NCBI RefSeq assembly: GCF_937912035.1
Contig: NZ_CALDPF010000035.1
Coordinates: 1-64,000, forward strand
Length of the DNA stretch: 64,000 bases
Source: an uncultured Bacteroides sp.
Lineage (GTDB): Bacteria; Bacteroidota; Bacteroidia; Bacteroidales; Bacteroidaceae
Direction: 5' to 3'
Of this stretch, positions 17,953 to 26,081 are shown piece after piece. Below the pieces are notes generated by a model that had not been told where the DNA came from, did no database searches, and saw only the letters and a list, made by a program, of their open reading frames with translations. Positions within the stretch are counted from its first letter, which is position 1, and every line of letters begins with the position of its first letter. The position numbers and the translations under genes are program-made.

Positions 17953-18348
17953 TTACCAACTCTTATCATAGTTTTCTATCTCAAGCGCACGCACGAGGTC
18001 TTTACGTATAGCATTGCGAATGTCTTGCGTGTATCCATAGCGGATATCAGGTAATGTCTCGTTATAGAGTACTCCCCAAATTACACGGTTGTAAAGTGCA
18101 AGATTGCGCCTTACCCTCATATCTTCACGGTAACGAATATCAAGGAACCTCAGGTAAGGAAGTATCTTGAACCAGAATATCCTGCCGTCGAGATCCATTG
18201 GACGTGCTGTGGTGAGGAAGTTGTATAGCTTTCCGGTGTCATAGAAATATGCCCGGACAACTTCTGCCTGGGTTTTGTATATAACAGCCCGGTCACGATT
18301 GACAATGCTTTTAATGAACGTCTGCTTGATGATATCTTCTGTAATCAT
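17953..18348 (-). CDS. Probable tail assembly protein preceding the tape measure
   Basis: 131 residues, rich in Arg, Tyr and Asp, with no signal or membrane segment. It is the first gene behind its own late-type promoter and lies 18 bp before the tape measure, the usual place of tail assembly chaperones. Role inferred from position only; no frameshift signal was seen. Confidence 0.65.
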   Translation of the reverse strand: MITEDIIKQTFIKSIVNRDRAVIYKTQAEVVRAYFYDTGKLYNFLTTARPMDLDGRIFWFKILPYLRFLDIRYREDMRVRRNLALYNRVIWGVLYNETLPDIRYGYTQDIRNAIRKDLVRALEIENYDKSW

Positions 18349-18358
18349 ACTTCATTAG

Positions 18359-18400
18359 TTTTCAGCGAAGATACATCAGGAAACAAAAAAGGCGAAGGAC
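18359..18400 (-). promoter_or_regulatory. Phage late-type promoter for the tape-measure operon
   Basis: Minus strand: GTCCTTCG, 19 nt, TATCTTCG then CTGAAAA, 18 nt before the ATG at 18348. It overlaps the terminator of the upstream operon, so one operon ends where the next begins. Confidence 0.7.
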
Positions 18401-18421
18401 AACTTTTACACTGCCTTCGCC
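18385..18421 (-). terminator. Rho-independent terminator
   Basis: Perfect 8-bp stem GGCGAAGG/CCTTCGCC followed on the minus strand by six T. It ends the small operon 19219-18443 and separates it from the tape-measure operon. Confidence 0.8.
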
Positions 18422-18442
18422 TCAATGAAACGGGTATAATAA

Positions 18443-18703
18443 TTATTTTACTTTGAGCATCCATTTAAAATCCAATGCTAATGCACCGGGACGGCACTGA
18501 AAACTGAATCCGGCTGCTTTCATGGCATCATAGACTTCTTCTTTGGTGATACTGGCTCCGGGAGAAATCTTTTTAATTGCGTCATAGACTTCATCGGTAC
18601 TGAACCAATGGGTGGTTTCGGCTTCTGTCAATGCCGGAAGGAATGTTTGTTGCAGTGCATCTATGTAGCTGCATGCTGCTGAGTTATCGTTATCATTCTT
18701 CAT
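18443..18703 (-). CDS. Small protein, unknown
   Basis: 86 residues. Two related segments (VYDAIKKISPGASITKEEVYDAMKAAGFSF) suggest a small winged-helix-like fold. Overlaps the upstream gene by 11 bp and is followed by a strong terminator. No function assigned. Confidence 0.65.
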   Translation of the reverse strand: MKNDNDNSAACSYIDALQQTFLPALTEAETTHWFSTDEVYDAIKKISPGASITKEEVYDAMKAAGFSFQCRPGALALDFKWMLKVK

Positions 18704-18935
18704 CGTCGATATTAATTAAGGTTGTCAAATCTTTTTTCATGTAGCGGAGGAGTGCCAGAACTTCAAGTTTCTTGGCATCGGATATCTCCGGAATAATTCC
18801 TGAAGGTGTGAGCAGGACATCCTCGCAACTGTCTATGGCTGACAAATATAATGTAATTAATTCACTGTCGTTCGATTGCATCAAACGAAGTGCCTTTAAA
18901 GCCTTTTTATTTAGATTTACGCCTTTGATGTTCAT
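18693..18935 (-). CDS. Small helical protein, unknown
   Basis: 80 residues, predicted helical, acidic end. Its start overlaps the stop of the two-helix membrane protein (ATGA) and its end overlaps the next gene, so the three form one operon. Confidence 0.6.
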   Translation of the reverse strand: MNIKGVNLNKKALKALRLMQSNDSELITLYLSAIDSCEDVLLTPSGIIPEISDAKKLEVLALLRYMKKDLTTLINIDDEE

Positions 18936-19219
18936 TTGGAGCCTCCTTCCTGATCAGATTCTTCGTATTTACGAACTAGTAAGACTGCAGATCCGAACCA
19001 TAGCGCACAAATAACTGTCATCAATGGATTGACGAAATTGAATGTAAGGAGAACTACTAGGGAGAGAATGAGCTGCATATCGAGCAGCATCTTTCTGTTA
19101 GTGATGGTTTCGCCTGAGCCGGCAAAAAATTCTGTGAATAACTTGTTTTCACGATTCAGCCAGTCTGTAAGAGTTCTGACTTCTGCCTGCTGTGCAGGTG
19201 CGATTGTTTCTTTTCTCAT
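18932..19219 (-). CDS. Small membrane protein with two helices
   Basis: 95 residues from the ATG at 19219 (MRKETIAPAQQ). Codons are open further upstream to 19363, but that stretch lies inside a highly structured non-coding element and has no protein-like character. Two hydrophobic segments at about 44-62 and 65-82, charged ends. First gene of a three-gene operon; unknown role, possibly membrane effector or holin-related. Confidence 0.6.
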   Translation of the reverse strand: MRKETIAPAQQAEVRTLTDWLNRENKLFTEFFAGSGETITNRKMLLDMQLILSLVVLLTFNFVNPLMTVICALWFGSAVLLVRKYEESDQEGGSK

Positions 19220-19222
19220 AAT

Positions 19223-19437
19223 TGTAACGCATTTAAAAAGTTTAAAAATACGGGAAAGGAAACAGAAAAGGTTCCGCTTTCCCGTTGCGTTACACCTTGA
19301 GAAAGGCAGGGTGCCCATTACAGACACACCACGGGGGTCGGAACCTATAAGTTTATATAGCATGAGCTAAGGACATAAAAAATGCCCGCAGCAAATTATA
19401 TTGGCGAGCCATCTCGCCTTTCTCAAAATGTAACGCA
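19223..19437. other. Structured non-coding element with long inverted repeats
   Basis: Three copies of TGTAACGCA (19223-19231, 19286-19294 inverted, 19429-19437). The last two belong to 22-bp arms at 19286-19307 and 19416-19437 that pair with two mismatches around a 108-nt middle. A separate hairpin with 9-bp perfect outer stem ACGGGAAAG/CTTTCCCGT spans 19250-19285, and a short one GGCGAG/CTCGCC lies at 19403-19418. It fills the 325-bp gap between the exonuclease and the small membrane protein. Could be a structured RNA, a leader, or a small MITE-like element. Confidence 0.55.
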
Positions 19438-19544
19438 TTGCAAATATGGAGATTTATTTTGAATTGGCAAAAATTATTGCACGAAAAAACGCTTTGTCAT
19501 TTAAAATCGAATGACAAAGCGTTTTGATTGGAATGACAGGGCGT

Positions 19545-20714
19545 TTATAGATACTCGCTAATTATTGACATGACCTCATCTTCCTCTATAATATCAACTC
19601 CTAATTCTTCTGCCTTCTCTATTTTTTTATCTCCAGGAGCTGAACCAACCAATAAATATCTGGTATTCTTTCCAACCGCAAGGTCTATATCAGCACCCAT
19701 CTTATACTTCAATATTTCTGCCAACTGATATCTGCTGATAGGGAAAATACCTGTAATAACAATCTTCTTGTCATAAAAAATACTTGAAGGATCAGCATTG
19801 GATAAGTCTTTTTTAAGTATATCTCCTGAGAGTTTATCTTCAGAATCGTGTGGTATAGTTACATAATTCTTTTTACTAGATTTTGAATGATAACTCTGTT
19901 CAGGTATGTCCTGATAATTGTAATTCAACAAACCAGGCTTTTGCTCCATCATCTTCATAAAGCATCGGTACGTCATCAATGTATCTGACAATGCAGAATG
20001 AGTTCCTTTTATAGGGAGTGATGATACATTAAAATATAATGAACTGAACAGTTCTACCAACTTTGGATTCTTTGGTCTGCCATTTGCATCAAATGAATAA
20101 CAAAAGTCCTTTCCTGCTTTCATGGTGCAAAAATGTTTCTTTTCGTATAGAGAAACATTAAAACCATTTCGGTATAACTCACACTGCAGGATAGGCAAAT
20201 CGAAATCAATATTATGTGCTATTATATAATCACAGTTGGCTACGGCCTCGATAAACTCTCTATATACGACCTTTGGAGAAACACCTTTGCTGTTCATATC
20301 TTCATTTGTGATATGATGTACTCTTATTGCTTCCTGAGGGATTTTTACGTTCTGTTTCACTATATATTTATCGCCACTTACCTGCAGACCAAACTCGTCT
20401 GTCAGAAGCCATGCAATCTCAACAACGTATGGCCAGTTGTCGAAATCCATAGGATCTGCATTACGTTTTTTGGGTAATCCTGTAGTTTCTGTATCCAGAA
20501 AAAGATAGACACCCTTCTCGTATTGGGAATCACCAGGGAGCTTACACAGTTCACTCAATCTGGCATTGACATCTACTCCATCTAGCGTTAAGTTAAACGT
20601 ATCATCAGACTTATTTTCGTAATTACTGGATGTTGGTTCTTCTGAAGATTTTCTAAGTAAAGCGAAAAAGGCTATTACTACTAATATGAATAAGGCAAAG
20701 AATATGAAATTCAT
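19545..20714 (-). CDS. Membrane-anchored DEDDh exonuclease with BRCT domain
   Basis: 389 residues. An N-terminal membrane helix (about 2-20) is followed by a DnaQ/epsilon-like exonuclease domain (FLDTETTG with Asp74 and Glu76, then HNIDFDLPIL and a late HSALSDT) and a C-terminal BRCT domain (from about 310, KKIVITGIF to the end). The domain pair is known in DNA-repair proteins, but the membrane anchor is unusual. It lies at the end of the AT-rich cargo block, so a defence or superinfection role is possible (inference). Confidence 0.8.
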   Translation of the reverse strand: MNFIFFALFILVVIAFFALLRKSSEEPTSSNYENKSDDTFNLTLDGVDVNARLSELCKLPGDSQYEKGVYLFLDTETTGLPKKRNADPMDFDNWPYVVEIAWLLTDEFGLQVSGDKYIVKQNVKIPQEAIRVHHITNEDMNSKGVSPKVVYREFIEAVANCDYIIAHNIDFDLPILQCELYRNGFNVSLYEKKHFCTMKAGKDFCYSFDANGRPKNPKLVELFSSLYFNVSSLPIKGTHSALSDTLMTYRCFMKMMEQKPGLLNYNYQDIPEQSYHSKSSKKNYVTIPHDSEDKLSGDILKKDLSNADPSSIFYDKKIVITGIFPISRYQLAEILKYKMGADIDLAVGKNTRYLLVGSAPGDKKIEKAEELGVDIIEEDEVMSIISEYL

Positions 20715-20723
20715 AAGAAAATA

Positions 20724-21707
20724 TTATACGATTTGTAAAGACAAGTCATTTATTAATTCATTAAAATATACTTGAATTTTTCTATCATCAATATAATCAT
20801 CTGTGCGATATAACGCAAAATCAGCATTTTCAAAAAATAGTCTTGTCTGCTTGTTATTCATTATTCTTAGCTGATACAAAATATCAAGTCTTGATTTTTC
20901 ATCAAATGTGAATATTCTAATTTTTTTCCTTTTATCTGGTTCAATCCTTTTACATTGAGATTGAAAGAATTCAGAAAAATATGGATAATCTGTTTCACCT
21001 AATGAATGACCAAAGAATATTATTTCGTCAGCTTCTTCCAACAAATCTATAATTCGTGAGGAATGATAATATGGACTATGAGATTTTATGACATAAGAAT
21101 AACTTTTATCAATTTCTATATCATCTTGAACACCAAGTATCAGGCTAGGATTTAGGCCTTCAGATATTTCACCATGAATATAATGTACAGGAACTTTGAT
21201 TTCCATACCTGTAACACGTTCTAAAGGAGTATAGTTAAACGTAACAATATCTACATTCTTATATTCATTTACTGCCAAGATTCTTATTAATTCAGCTGCA
21301 TAATTATGAAGAACATGAGGTATATCTAATCCTAATATATATTCATTCAAGCATTTTCTAAGCATATCGAATGAATGCATCATATAAGGAGTAGATTCAG
21401 CAGGTACATATTTATATTTACCAGTTAAATTATCTACCCGTTTTATTTTCCTACTTGCTAATTTACCAATTTCCATCTCCAAATCAATCCATTTCTGTAT
21501 GTGCAAGACTGATTTTAAATAGTCAAATATAGGAATATCAGTATCAAAATCTATATTATAGTTTTTCTTATATGAAGGATGGTTAGATATTGATTCAGAA
21601 TATTTTTCATAAGTCTTACTATTAATAAAATCTTTATAACTCGTTTTTAGCCCCAATTCTAAATCAAAACCATTTCCTATTATCAATAAAAATCTTTTCT
21701 TTTTCAT
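20724..21707 (-). CDS. AbiH-family abortive infection protein (first copy)
   Basis: 327 residues. Starts with a Rossmann-like IIGNGFDLELGLKTSY motif and has TFNYTP, HYIHGE and GHSLGETDYPYF, the marks of the AbiH family, whose founder gives Lactococcus phage resistance. AT-rich, monocistronic-looking, with a TATCTTTG -10 box (21733-21740) and a TTTAGWCTAAA palindrome 20 nt above it. A second, divergent AbiH lies 4.4 kb away in the same cargo block. Confidence 0.88.
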   Translation of the reverse strand: MKKKRFLLIIGNGFDLELGLKTSYKDFINSKTYEKYSESISNHPSYKKNYNIDFDTDIPIFDYLKSVLHIQKWIDLEMEIGKLASRKIKRVDNLTGKYKYVPAESTPYMMHSFDMLRKCLNEYILGLDIPHVLHNYAAELIRILAVNEYKNVDIVTFNYTPLERVTGMEIKVPVHYIHGEISEGLNPSLILGVQDDIEIDKSYSYVIKSHSPYYHSSRIIDLLEEADEIIFFGHSLGETDYPYFSEFFQSQCKRIEPDKRKKIRIFTFDEKSRLDILYQLRIMNNKQTRLFFENADFALYRTDDYIDDRKIQVYFNELINDLSLQIV

Positions 21708-21732
21708 AGTTTTAAAAATGTATGTTATTATG

Positions 21733-21779
21733 CAAAGATAATTATTATTGATAATGAGTTTAATTTTTAGACTAAATTT
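21733..21779 (-). promoter_or_regulatory. Promoter and palindrome upstream of the first AbiH gene
   Basis: Minus strand: a palindrome with core TTTAGTCTAAA (within 21761-21779), 20 nt, then the Bacteroidota box TATCTTTG (21733-21740). The same 19-bp sequence precedes the gene starting at 24571. Confidence 0.55.
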
Positions 21780-21790
21780 ATTATAATAAA

Positions 21791-21816
21791 ATAGGATACG
21801 TCTAATAGCGTATCCT
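21791..21816 (-). terminator. Terminator of the HEPN-like gene
   Basis: Stem GGATACG/CGTATCC with an 8-nt loop and flanking T-rich DNA, about 110 bp past the stop of the 445-residue gene. Confidence 0.65.
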
Positions 21817-21923
21817 TATTGATATAATATACTAAAAATCTATTATAGAAAAATTATTCAGATGTTTACTCACTATTGTAAAATAAAGTATTATACACTT
21901 ATCTTATTATTATTTTAAATATC

Positions 21924-23261
21924 TCAAATTAGTTCTTTTGTATAATAACGTCTAAAACAATAACTTGTCCACTCTTTCAAATTACTGACACTAAAAGAAT
22001 AAATTTGGCTATTTTTTCTTATTGTAAACAGACCATAGTCAGCAGCTCCTGTAGCTGTTGAAATATCAAGAAGTGGTATGTTAGATTTATATGTTGGACT
22101 TACACAAACCTTCCCTGTATGCAGATATTTTGATCTCAATCCATAAGCTTCTTTAAAAACATAAGCTATATCTTTATTTATATATTGAGAAACAAAATTA
22201 TATACCCTATTAGATATTTTATATTTTATATTCTTACATTCAGGACATATTTCTGGTACTGAATCAGGAAAAGAAACTGTTTCTATAGATGAAAGATACG
22301 ATGTTACAGACTTAGTTATAATATAATCCTTATTGATTATATATTTAGGAGAAAAAGACATGATTTGTGTATCTGTTATTAATAAAGGAAACTGCTCTAA
22401 TTTACTTTCATTATAGACACCTTCTTTAAAATGAACACAACCTAATAAAAAATATTTTTCTTTTTTAGAAAGTTTCAGATTTCTCTTTTGAAAAAGTACA
22501 TTCTCTAAAAAAGACAAAGCAGCTCCAGAAAGACAAATCATATTGTCTTTCTTGGGATATAAGTCAATGTAATCTCCTATTAAATTTATATTATAATCAT
22601 GTTTTATATTCAACAATCCACGATTTATTGAAAATTCAATCATTTGTACATTCAGATTTGTTTCAACTGAAAGAAATGATATAAAATAATTTAATCTTTC
22701 TAAACATAGCATCTCAGCCTCTACATCACTGACTGCACATAACATAAACTGTAGATAACTATCTACCCCATCATTATATATCTGGAAACGAGAACCTTCA
22801 TATTCTGAAATCAATAATTTTTTAATTCCTAAATCAAGTTTACAATTTAATATATAAGTATTAGTATCATGCATTCGTCTTAAAGCTTCAAATACAATAT
22901 TTTTAAAAACATACTTATAATTGATATCTTGATGGGGTAACATAACACCAAAATATACAGAATCTATATCACCTTTCTTTCTGTATGACACTAAAAAATT
23001 TATTGTAGAAATAGAAGAATTAAAATTACCAAATGAAATGACTGAACTCTTTTTTCCTGTGAATCTATTCGGGAAATACGCCCATGGTACCCTATGAATT
23101 TCAGGAACTCCAATCTGTTCATTTAATTCACGCACTAACGATAAAAGAAAATAATTTGAATTATCTAATCCTTTCACATTAACATCAAACTTAAAAAAAT
23201 TATCAAGCTCAACTTCTATTGAAGAATTTAAATAATTAGGAGGTACAACTCTGACTTTCAT
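21924..23261 (-). CDS. Cargo protein with C-terminal HEPN-type motif (candidate RNase)
   Basis: 445 residues, no family I can name with certainty. Near the C-terminus a CPEC pair (Cys339, Cys342) precedes a helical region with RSKYLH (Arg376, His381), an RX4H motif as in HEPN ribonucleases such as ApeA. The first 330 residues have no recognisable motif. It is AT-rich, alone between a divergent promoter region and a terminator, and stands between an AbiH gene and the EVE-like gene. Probably an abortive-infection effector. Confidence 0.6.
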   Translation of the reverse strand: MKVRVVPPNYLNSSIEVELDNFFKFDVNVKGLDNSNYFLLSLVRELNEQIGVPEIHRVPWAYFPNRFTGKKSSVISFGNFNSSISTINFLVSYRKKGDIDSVYFGVMLPHQDINYKYVFKNIVFEALRRMHDTNTYILNCKLDLGIKKLLISEYEGSRFQIYNDGVDSYLQFMLCAVSDVEAEMLCLERLNYFISFLSVETNLNVQMIEFSINRGLLNIKHDYNINLIGDYIDLYPKKDNMICLSGAALSFLENVLFQKRNLKLSKKEKYFLLGCVHFKEGVYNESKLEQFPLLITDTQIMSFSPKYIINKDYIITKSVTSYLSSIETVSFPDSVPEICPECKNIKYKISNRVYNFVSQYINKDIAYVFKEAYGLRSKYLHTGKVCVSPTYKSNIPLLDISTATGAADYGLFTIRKNSQIYSFSVSNLKEWTSYCFRRYYTKELI

Positions 23262-23295
23262 AAAATTAACAATATTTTTCTTTAACTAAAAATAT

Positions 23296-23326
23296 TTTGA
23301 TGTAAAATCAATAATAACTACCTTTG
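23296..23326 (+). promoter_or_regulatory. Promoter of the 65-residue membrane protein
   Basis: TTTG at 23296-23299, 19 nt, TACCTTTG at 23319-23326: a full Bacteroidota promoter with the ATG 17 nt further on. It gives the only plus-strand gene in the prophage interior its own transcript. Confidence 0.75.
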
Positions 23327-23343
23327 TATCGAATTTAAATGAT

Positions 23344-23541
23344 ATGGCTGTCCTACAAAACATATTAGCATTCATAGGTACTTTTATAGTTATCAGCTCC
23401 GGTTCGATACTTGCTATAAACAAATTGACCGAAGTTATCTCCAATAACTATAAAAGCAAAGGCTATGTGGATTATAGAATAATAATCATTGGAATAGTTA
23501 TAGCATTGGTTTTAATTCCGCTATACTATTTTCCTAATTAA
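23344..23541 (+). CDS. Small two-helix membrane protein (moron-type)
   Basis: 65 residues with two hydrophobic helices (about 3-25 and 45-63) and a short polar loop. It is read opposite to all its neighbours from a strong promoter and ends 1 bp before the stop of the convergent 342-residue gene, so transcripts of the two must overlap. Such independent, lysogeny-expressed small membrane genes often act in superinfection exclusion or as toxins; which applies here is unknown. Confidence 0.7.
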   Translation: MAVLQNILAFIGTFIVISSGSILAINKLTEVISNNYKSKGYVDYRIIIIGIVIALVLIPLYYFPN

Positions 23542-23542
23542 T

Positions 23543-24571
23543 TTAGTATTTATCTCTTCCTTCATTCTTGGTTTTCATAAGTTCTAGAACCGGCTGCATA
23601 TCACTTGGTGCTTCTATCTTTAAAGAATCTACTGCTCTGGCTGCTGAATTTAAAAGTTCCCTATCTGCTTTTCTATCTAAATAATCAGATACTGCATTTA
23701 TTAATCCATCGGTGGAAAGTTTAAATTTCGTTCCTTCCTTAGTTGAATATTCTAGTCCACCACCATTAATAAAAAGAATAAATAATCCAAAAAAGAACAA
23801 TCTTTGATTTGTTTTCGATGAAAGACGTAAAGCACCAGGAGATTCCATCTGTACTTTCATGACGATACGGTCATCAGGACTAATACCCTCGCCGTATTGA
23901 GGATATAGTCTACAGAAGCCATCCACCAAATAATCTATAGCCTTTAAATCAAAGAAATCATCGAATGTAACTTCATCTTTTGTTCGGATATTCAGAACCA
24001 TATGCATAGTATCGTCCTTCACATAAAAGTCATTGATTACACTATCTACGTATGGTGCATAGCTTGTAACATCGGACAATATATGTCTGGAATTAAACAT
24101 CAGCTGCAATGAAGGCGGAAGTTTTCCTCTTCGGCATGAAAGCTTCCAATTGATTTTTCTCCTCTTAAAGAATCCGCACTTATGTTCGCTGTCTATATTC
24201 GGATTCGTATCCTCGTATACATCACTTTCAACGGTACCAATAGCAACATGTGTGGCTCCACTGGAAGGTATAATAACAATATCACCACGCTTGATATCCC
24301 TTGTGAATCTTAACAGCTGAGAAGTAGGGTATGCTATATTTCTAAGTTCTACACGTATTTTCTTTATTTTTTCCTTTAATTGTTCTTTAGCTAAATTTTC
24401 ATTTGCCGGTAACGAGTTTATCACATCCAAAGAAATGTCATTATAGCCAACAGCTATGTATCCATTTCTCAAAAAATCCCCATAATAACTACCACTCATA
24501 GTACGAACCATCCAATACTTTGTATCCTGGTTCAAGGCCTTTAAATCTGAAAATAAGTTTACAAAATTCAT
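23543..24571 (-). CDS. Cargo protein with N-terminal PUA/EVE-like domain
   Basis: 342 residues. Residues about 15-120 (YWMVRTMSGSYYGDF, then IKRGDIVIIPSSG) follow the pattern of EVE/PUA-like modified-base-binding domains found at the start of restriction-type proteins. A hydrophobic stretch near 255-273 (FFFGLFILFING) could be a membrane segment. The C-terminal half is unassigned. Own promoter region with the TTTAGWCTAAA palindrome. Probable nucleic-acid sensor in phage defence (inference). Confidence 0.6.
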   Translation of the reverse strand: MNFVNLFSDLKALNQDTKYWMVRTMSGSYYGDFLRNGYIAVGYNDISLDVINSLPANENLAKEQLKEKIKKIRVELRNIAYPTSQLLRFTRDIKRGDIVIIPSSGATHVAIGTVESDVYEDTNPNIDSEHKCGFFKRRKINWKLSCRRGKLPPSLQLMFNSRHILSDVTSYAPYVDSVINDFYVKDDTMHMVLNIRTKDEVTFDDFFDLKAIDYLVDGFCRLYPQYGEGISPDDRIVMKVQMESPGALRLSSKTNQRLFFFGLFILFINGGGLEYSTKEGTKFKLSTDGLINAVSDYLDRKADRELLNSAARAVDSLKIEAPSDMQPVLELMKTKNEGRDKY

Positions 24572-24593
24572 TGTAATTTGTTTTAATGGATTT

Positions 24594-24646
24594 ATTTACA
24601 AAATTACACTATAATTTTAACAGAGTGTAATTTTTAGACTAAATTT
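24594..24646 (-). promoter_or_regulatory. Promoter and palindrome upstream of the EVE-like gene
   Basis: Minus strand: TTTAGTCTAAAAATTA (within 24628-24646), 21 nt, then a TAATTTTG box. The element matches the one before the first AbiH gene at nearly the same spacing. Confidence 0.55.
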
Positions 24647-24749
24647 TGTACTATAATTGATAGTTTTTCGTGATTTGAACAGATGAACAAAGGTTGATAT
24701 ATTTGAAAAGTGGCTTATTTTTATTAAAACCTTGGCATGGTAGAAAATT

Positions 24750-24774
24750 AAAGACAGCCACACGGACTGTCTTT
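24750..24774 (-). terminator. Terminator of the amidoligase operon
   Basis: AAAGACAG/CTGTCTTT stem, 9-nt loop, T-rich on the minus-strand side; 22 bp beyond the stop of the small gene. Confidence 0.7.
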
Positions 24775-24795
24775 AGGATAAAAAATTAGATTTAC

Positions 24796-25023
24796 TTATC
24801 GAATGTAAGCATGCTGAATTAAACAATTGACAAAATTCTCTACTGTATCAGTAGAAATATCAACTCCATGCAGTTCCCGGTATCTGCGAGCAAAGTTCTG
24901 CATGAATTCCTGATTGGTACACTCACTGTCGAAACGGCTGCCTTCACGTAGCTTGGTTACGAAATCTTCTGGGCTGGTGGCGGTAATTATACCACCATCC
25001 AGCAGGTTATAAGTTTTTATCAT
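24796..25023 (-). CDS. Small partner of the amidoligase
   Basis: 75 residues, no recognised domain; FMQNFARRYRELHGVDIST suggests a helical core. It overlaps the amidoligase stop by 4 bp and shares its terminator, so the two are translated as a pair. Might be a substrate or regulatory subunit; not known. Confidence 0.65.
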   Translation of the reverse strand: MIKTYNLLDGGIITATSPEDFVTKLREGSRFDSECTNQEFMQNFARRYRELHGVDISTDTVENFVNCLIQHAYIR

Positions 25024-25943
25024 CTGGCTAATTTTTTGGTTCTAAGTTTGTAAAAAAGTTTCTGTTTCTCATCAAGGAATGGAATGTTCTCAAGGCTGGT
25101 ATTAGCTGCTATTCCGCTTTTCGCAAAGGTAATCAATCCGTTCAAAAAGCGTACCCAATTTTCCATCTTTGTGAAGTTTGTGGTACCGGAATGCTGTCGG
25201 AATTCAACTGTTCTGTGTCTTGCGTAGGCTTCGAGGTTAACCTTGCGATATCGGTTGTTACCGAAAGCTGCTCGTAGGTCATTTATGTTTTGTGCAGCCT
25301 GAATATCTGCAGCCGAAATGGAACTCAAGCCTTTGCAATAATAGTTCTGCCTTCTTGATTGTGGCATGAAGGAATCAATTACCCTTTCAAGGTGTTTGTA
25401 ACTCAAGGCGAGGTTTTTCCATGTCTGAAGGTCGAAATCGGCTGCATCCATGTGGATGTGCAATCCGCAACTGTCGTTTACCTTTACATCGCAATACTCG
25501 AGTACCCAACAAACCTTTTCGAGTTCTTTCAATCCGGCTTCACCCTCAAGAACCGGGCTTACAAGTTCGAAAGTATTGTTTCCGGTAAGGCTTGAATCTG
25601 TGACCAGTTTCCAATGGTTGCGAGTGGTGTGGTTGTATCCTTCAACTGCTACATCGATGCCGGCTGATCTAAGTTCGCTTGCAAGCTTTTCTCTGGTGCA
25701 ATTGTATGCCTCAATCTCGATGCCGAACTTACGTGTGAAGGTGTAATCAAGCTGAATGCTTGCCGGAATGGTCTGAACGGTGCGTGAAAGCATCTTCTTA
25801 TATACGTTCTGTACAAAACCGTAATTTCCGTTTGTTACCAGGTCGGCCACCTGACGTCGTGTAAGTCCTAACTGAAGAAGTTGTTCTATTTTTCTTGTCT
25901 TTGTTGTAGTCTGCGATAATATTGCTGTAATCTGTTCATTCAT
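25020..25943 (-). CDS. Amidoligase-family enzyme
   Basis: 307 residues. FGIEIEAY (about 73), CGLHIHMD (about 160) and VEFRQHSGT (about 250) are the conserved elements of the COOH-NH2 ligase-like amidoligase family related to glutamine synthetase and GshA. These enzymes form amide bonds on peptides or other acceptors and are known in phages and mobile elements; target unknown. An N-terminal 45-residue HTH-like stretch precedes the catalytic domain. Operon with the small gene after it. Confidence 0.8.
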   Translation of the reverse strand: MNEQITAILSQTTTKTRKIEQLLQLGLTRRQVADLVTNGNYGFVQNVYKKMLSRTVQTIPASIQLDYTFTRKFGIEIEAYNCTREKLASELRSAGIDVAVEGYNHTTRNHWKLVTDSSLTGNNTFELVSPVLEGEAGLKELEKVCWVLEYCDVKVNDSCGLHIHMDAADFDLQTWKNLALSYKHLERVIDSFMPQSRRQNYYCKGLSSISAADIQAAQNINDLRAAFGNNRYRKVNLEAYARHRTVEFRQHSGTTNFTKMENWVRFLNGLITFAKSGIAANTSLENIPFLDEKQKLFYKLRTKKLAR

Positions 25944-26081
25944 AATGCTTTACCTTTATTATTGTACTGCTAAGGTAACACTATAAACTCACATAAAGTA
26001 ATAGTACTTGCTTTATTATCAGGGAGTTAGCTTTGTTTAGTACAATAGGTAATTACAGCAAAATCTTGATACAGAAACTTA

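Noticed and set aside
19220..19363. N-terminal extension of the small membrane protein (48 codons)
   Set aside because: It runs through hairpins and inverted repeats, and its Cys/Arg/Phe-rich translation is unlike a signal or domain.
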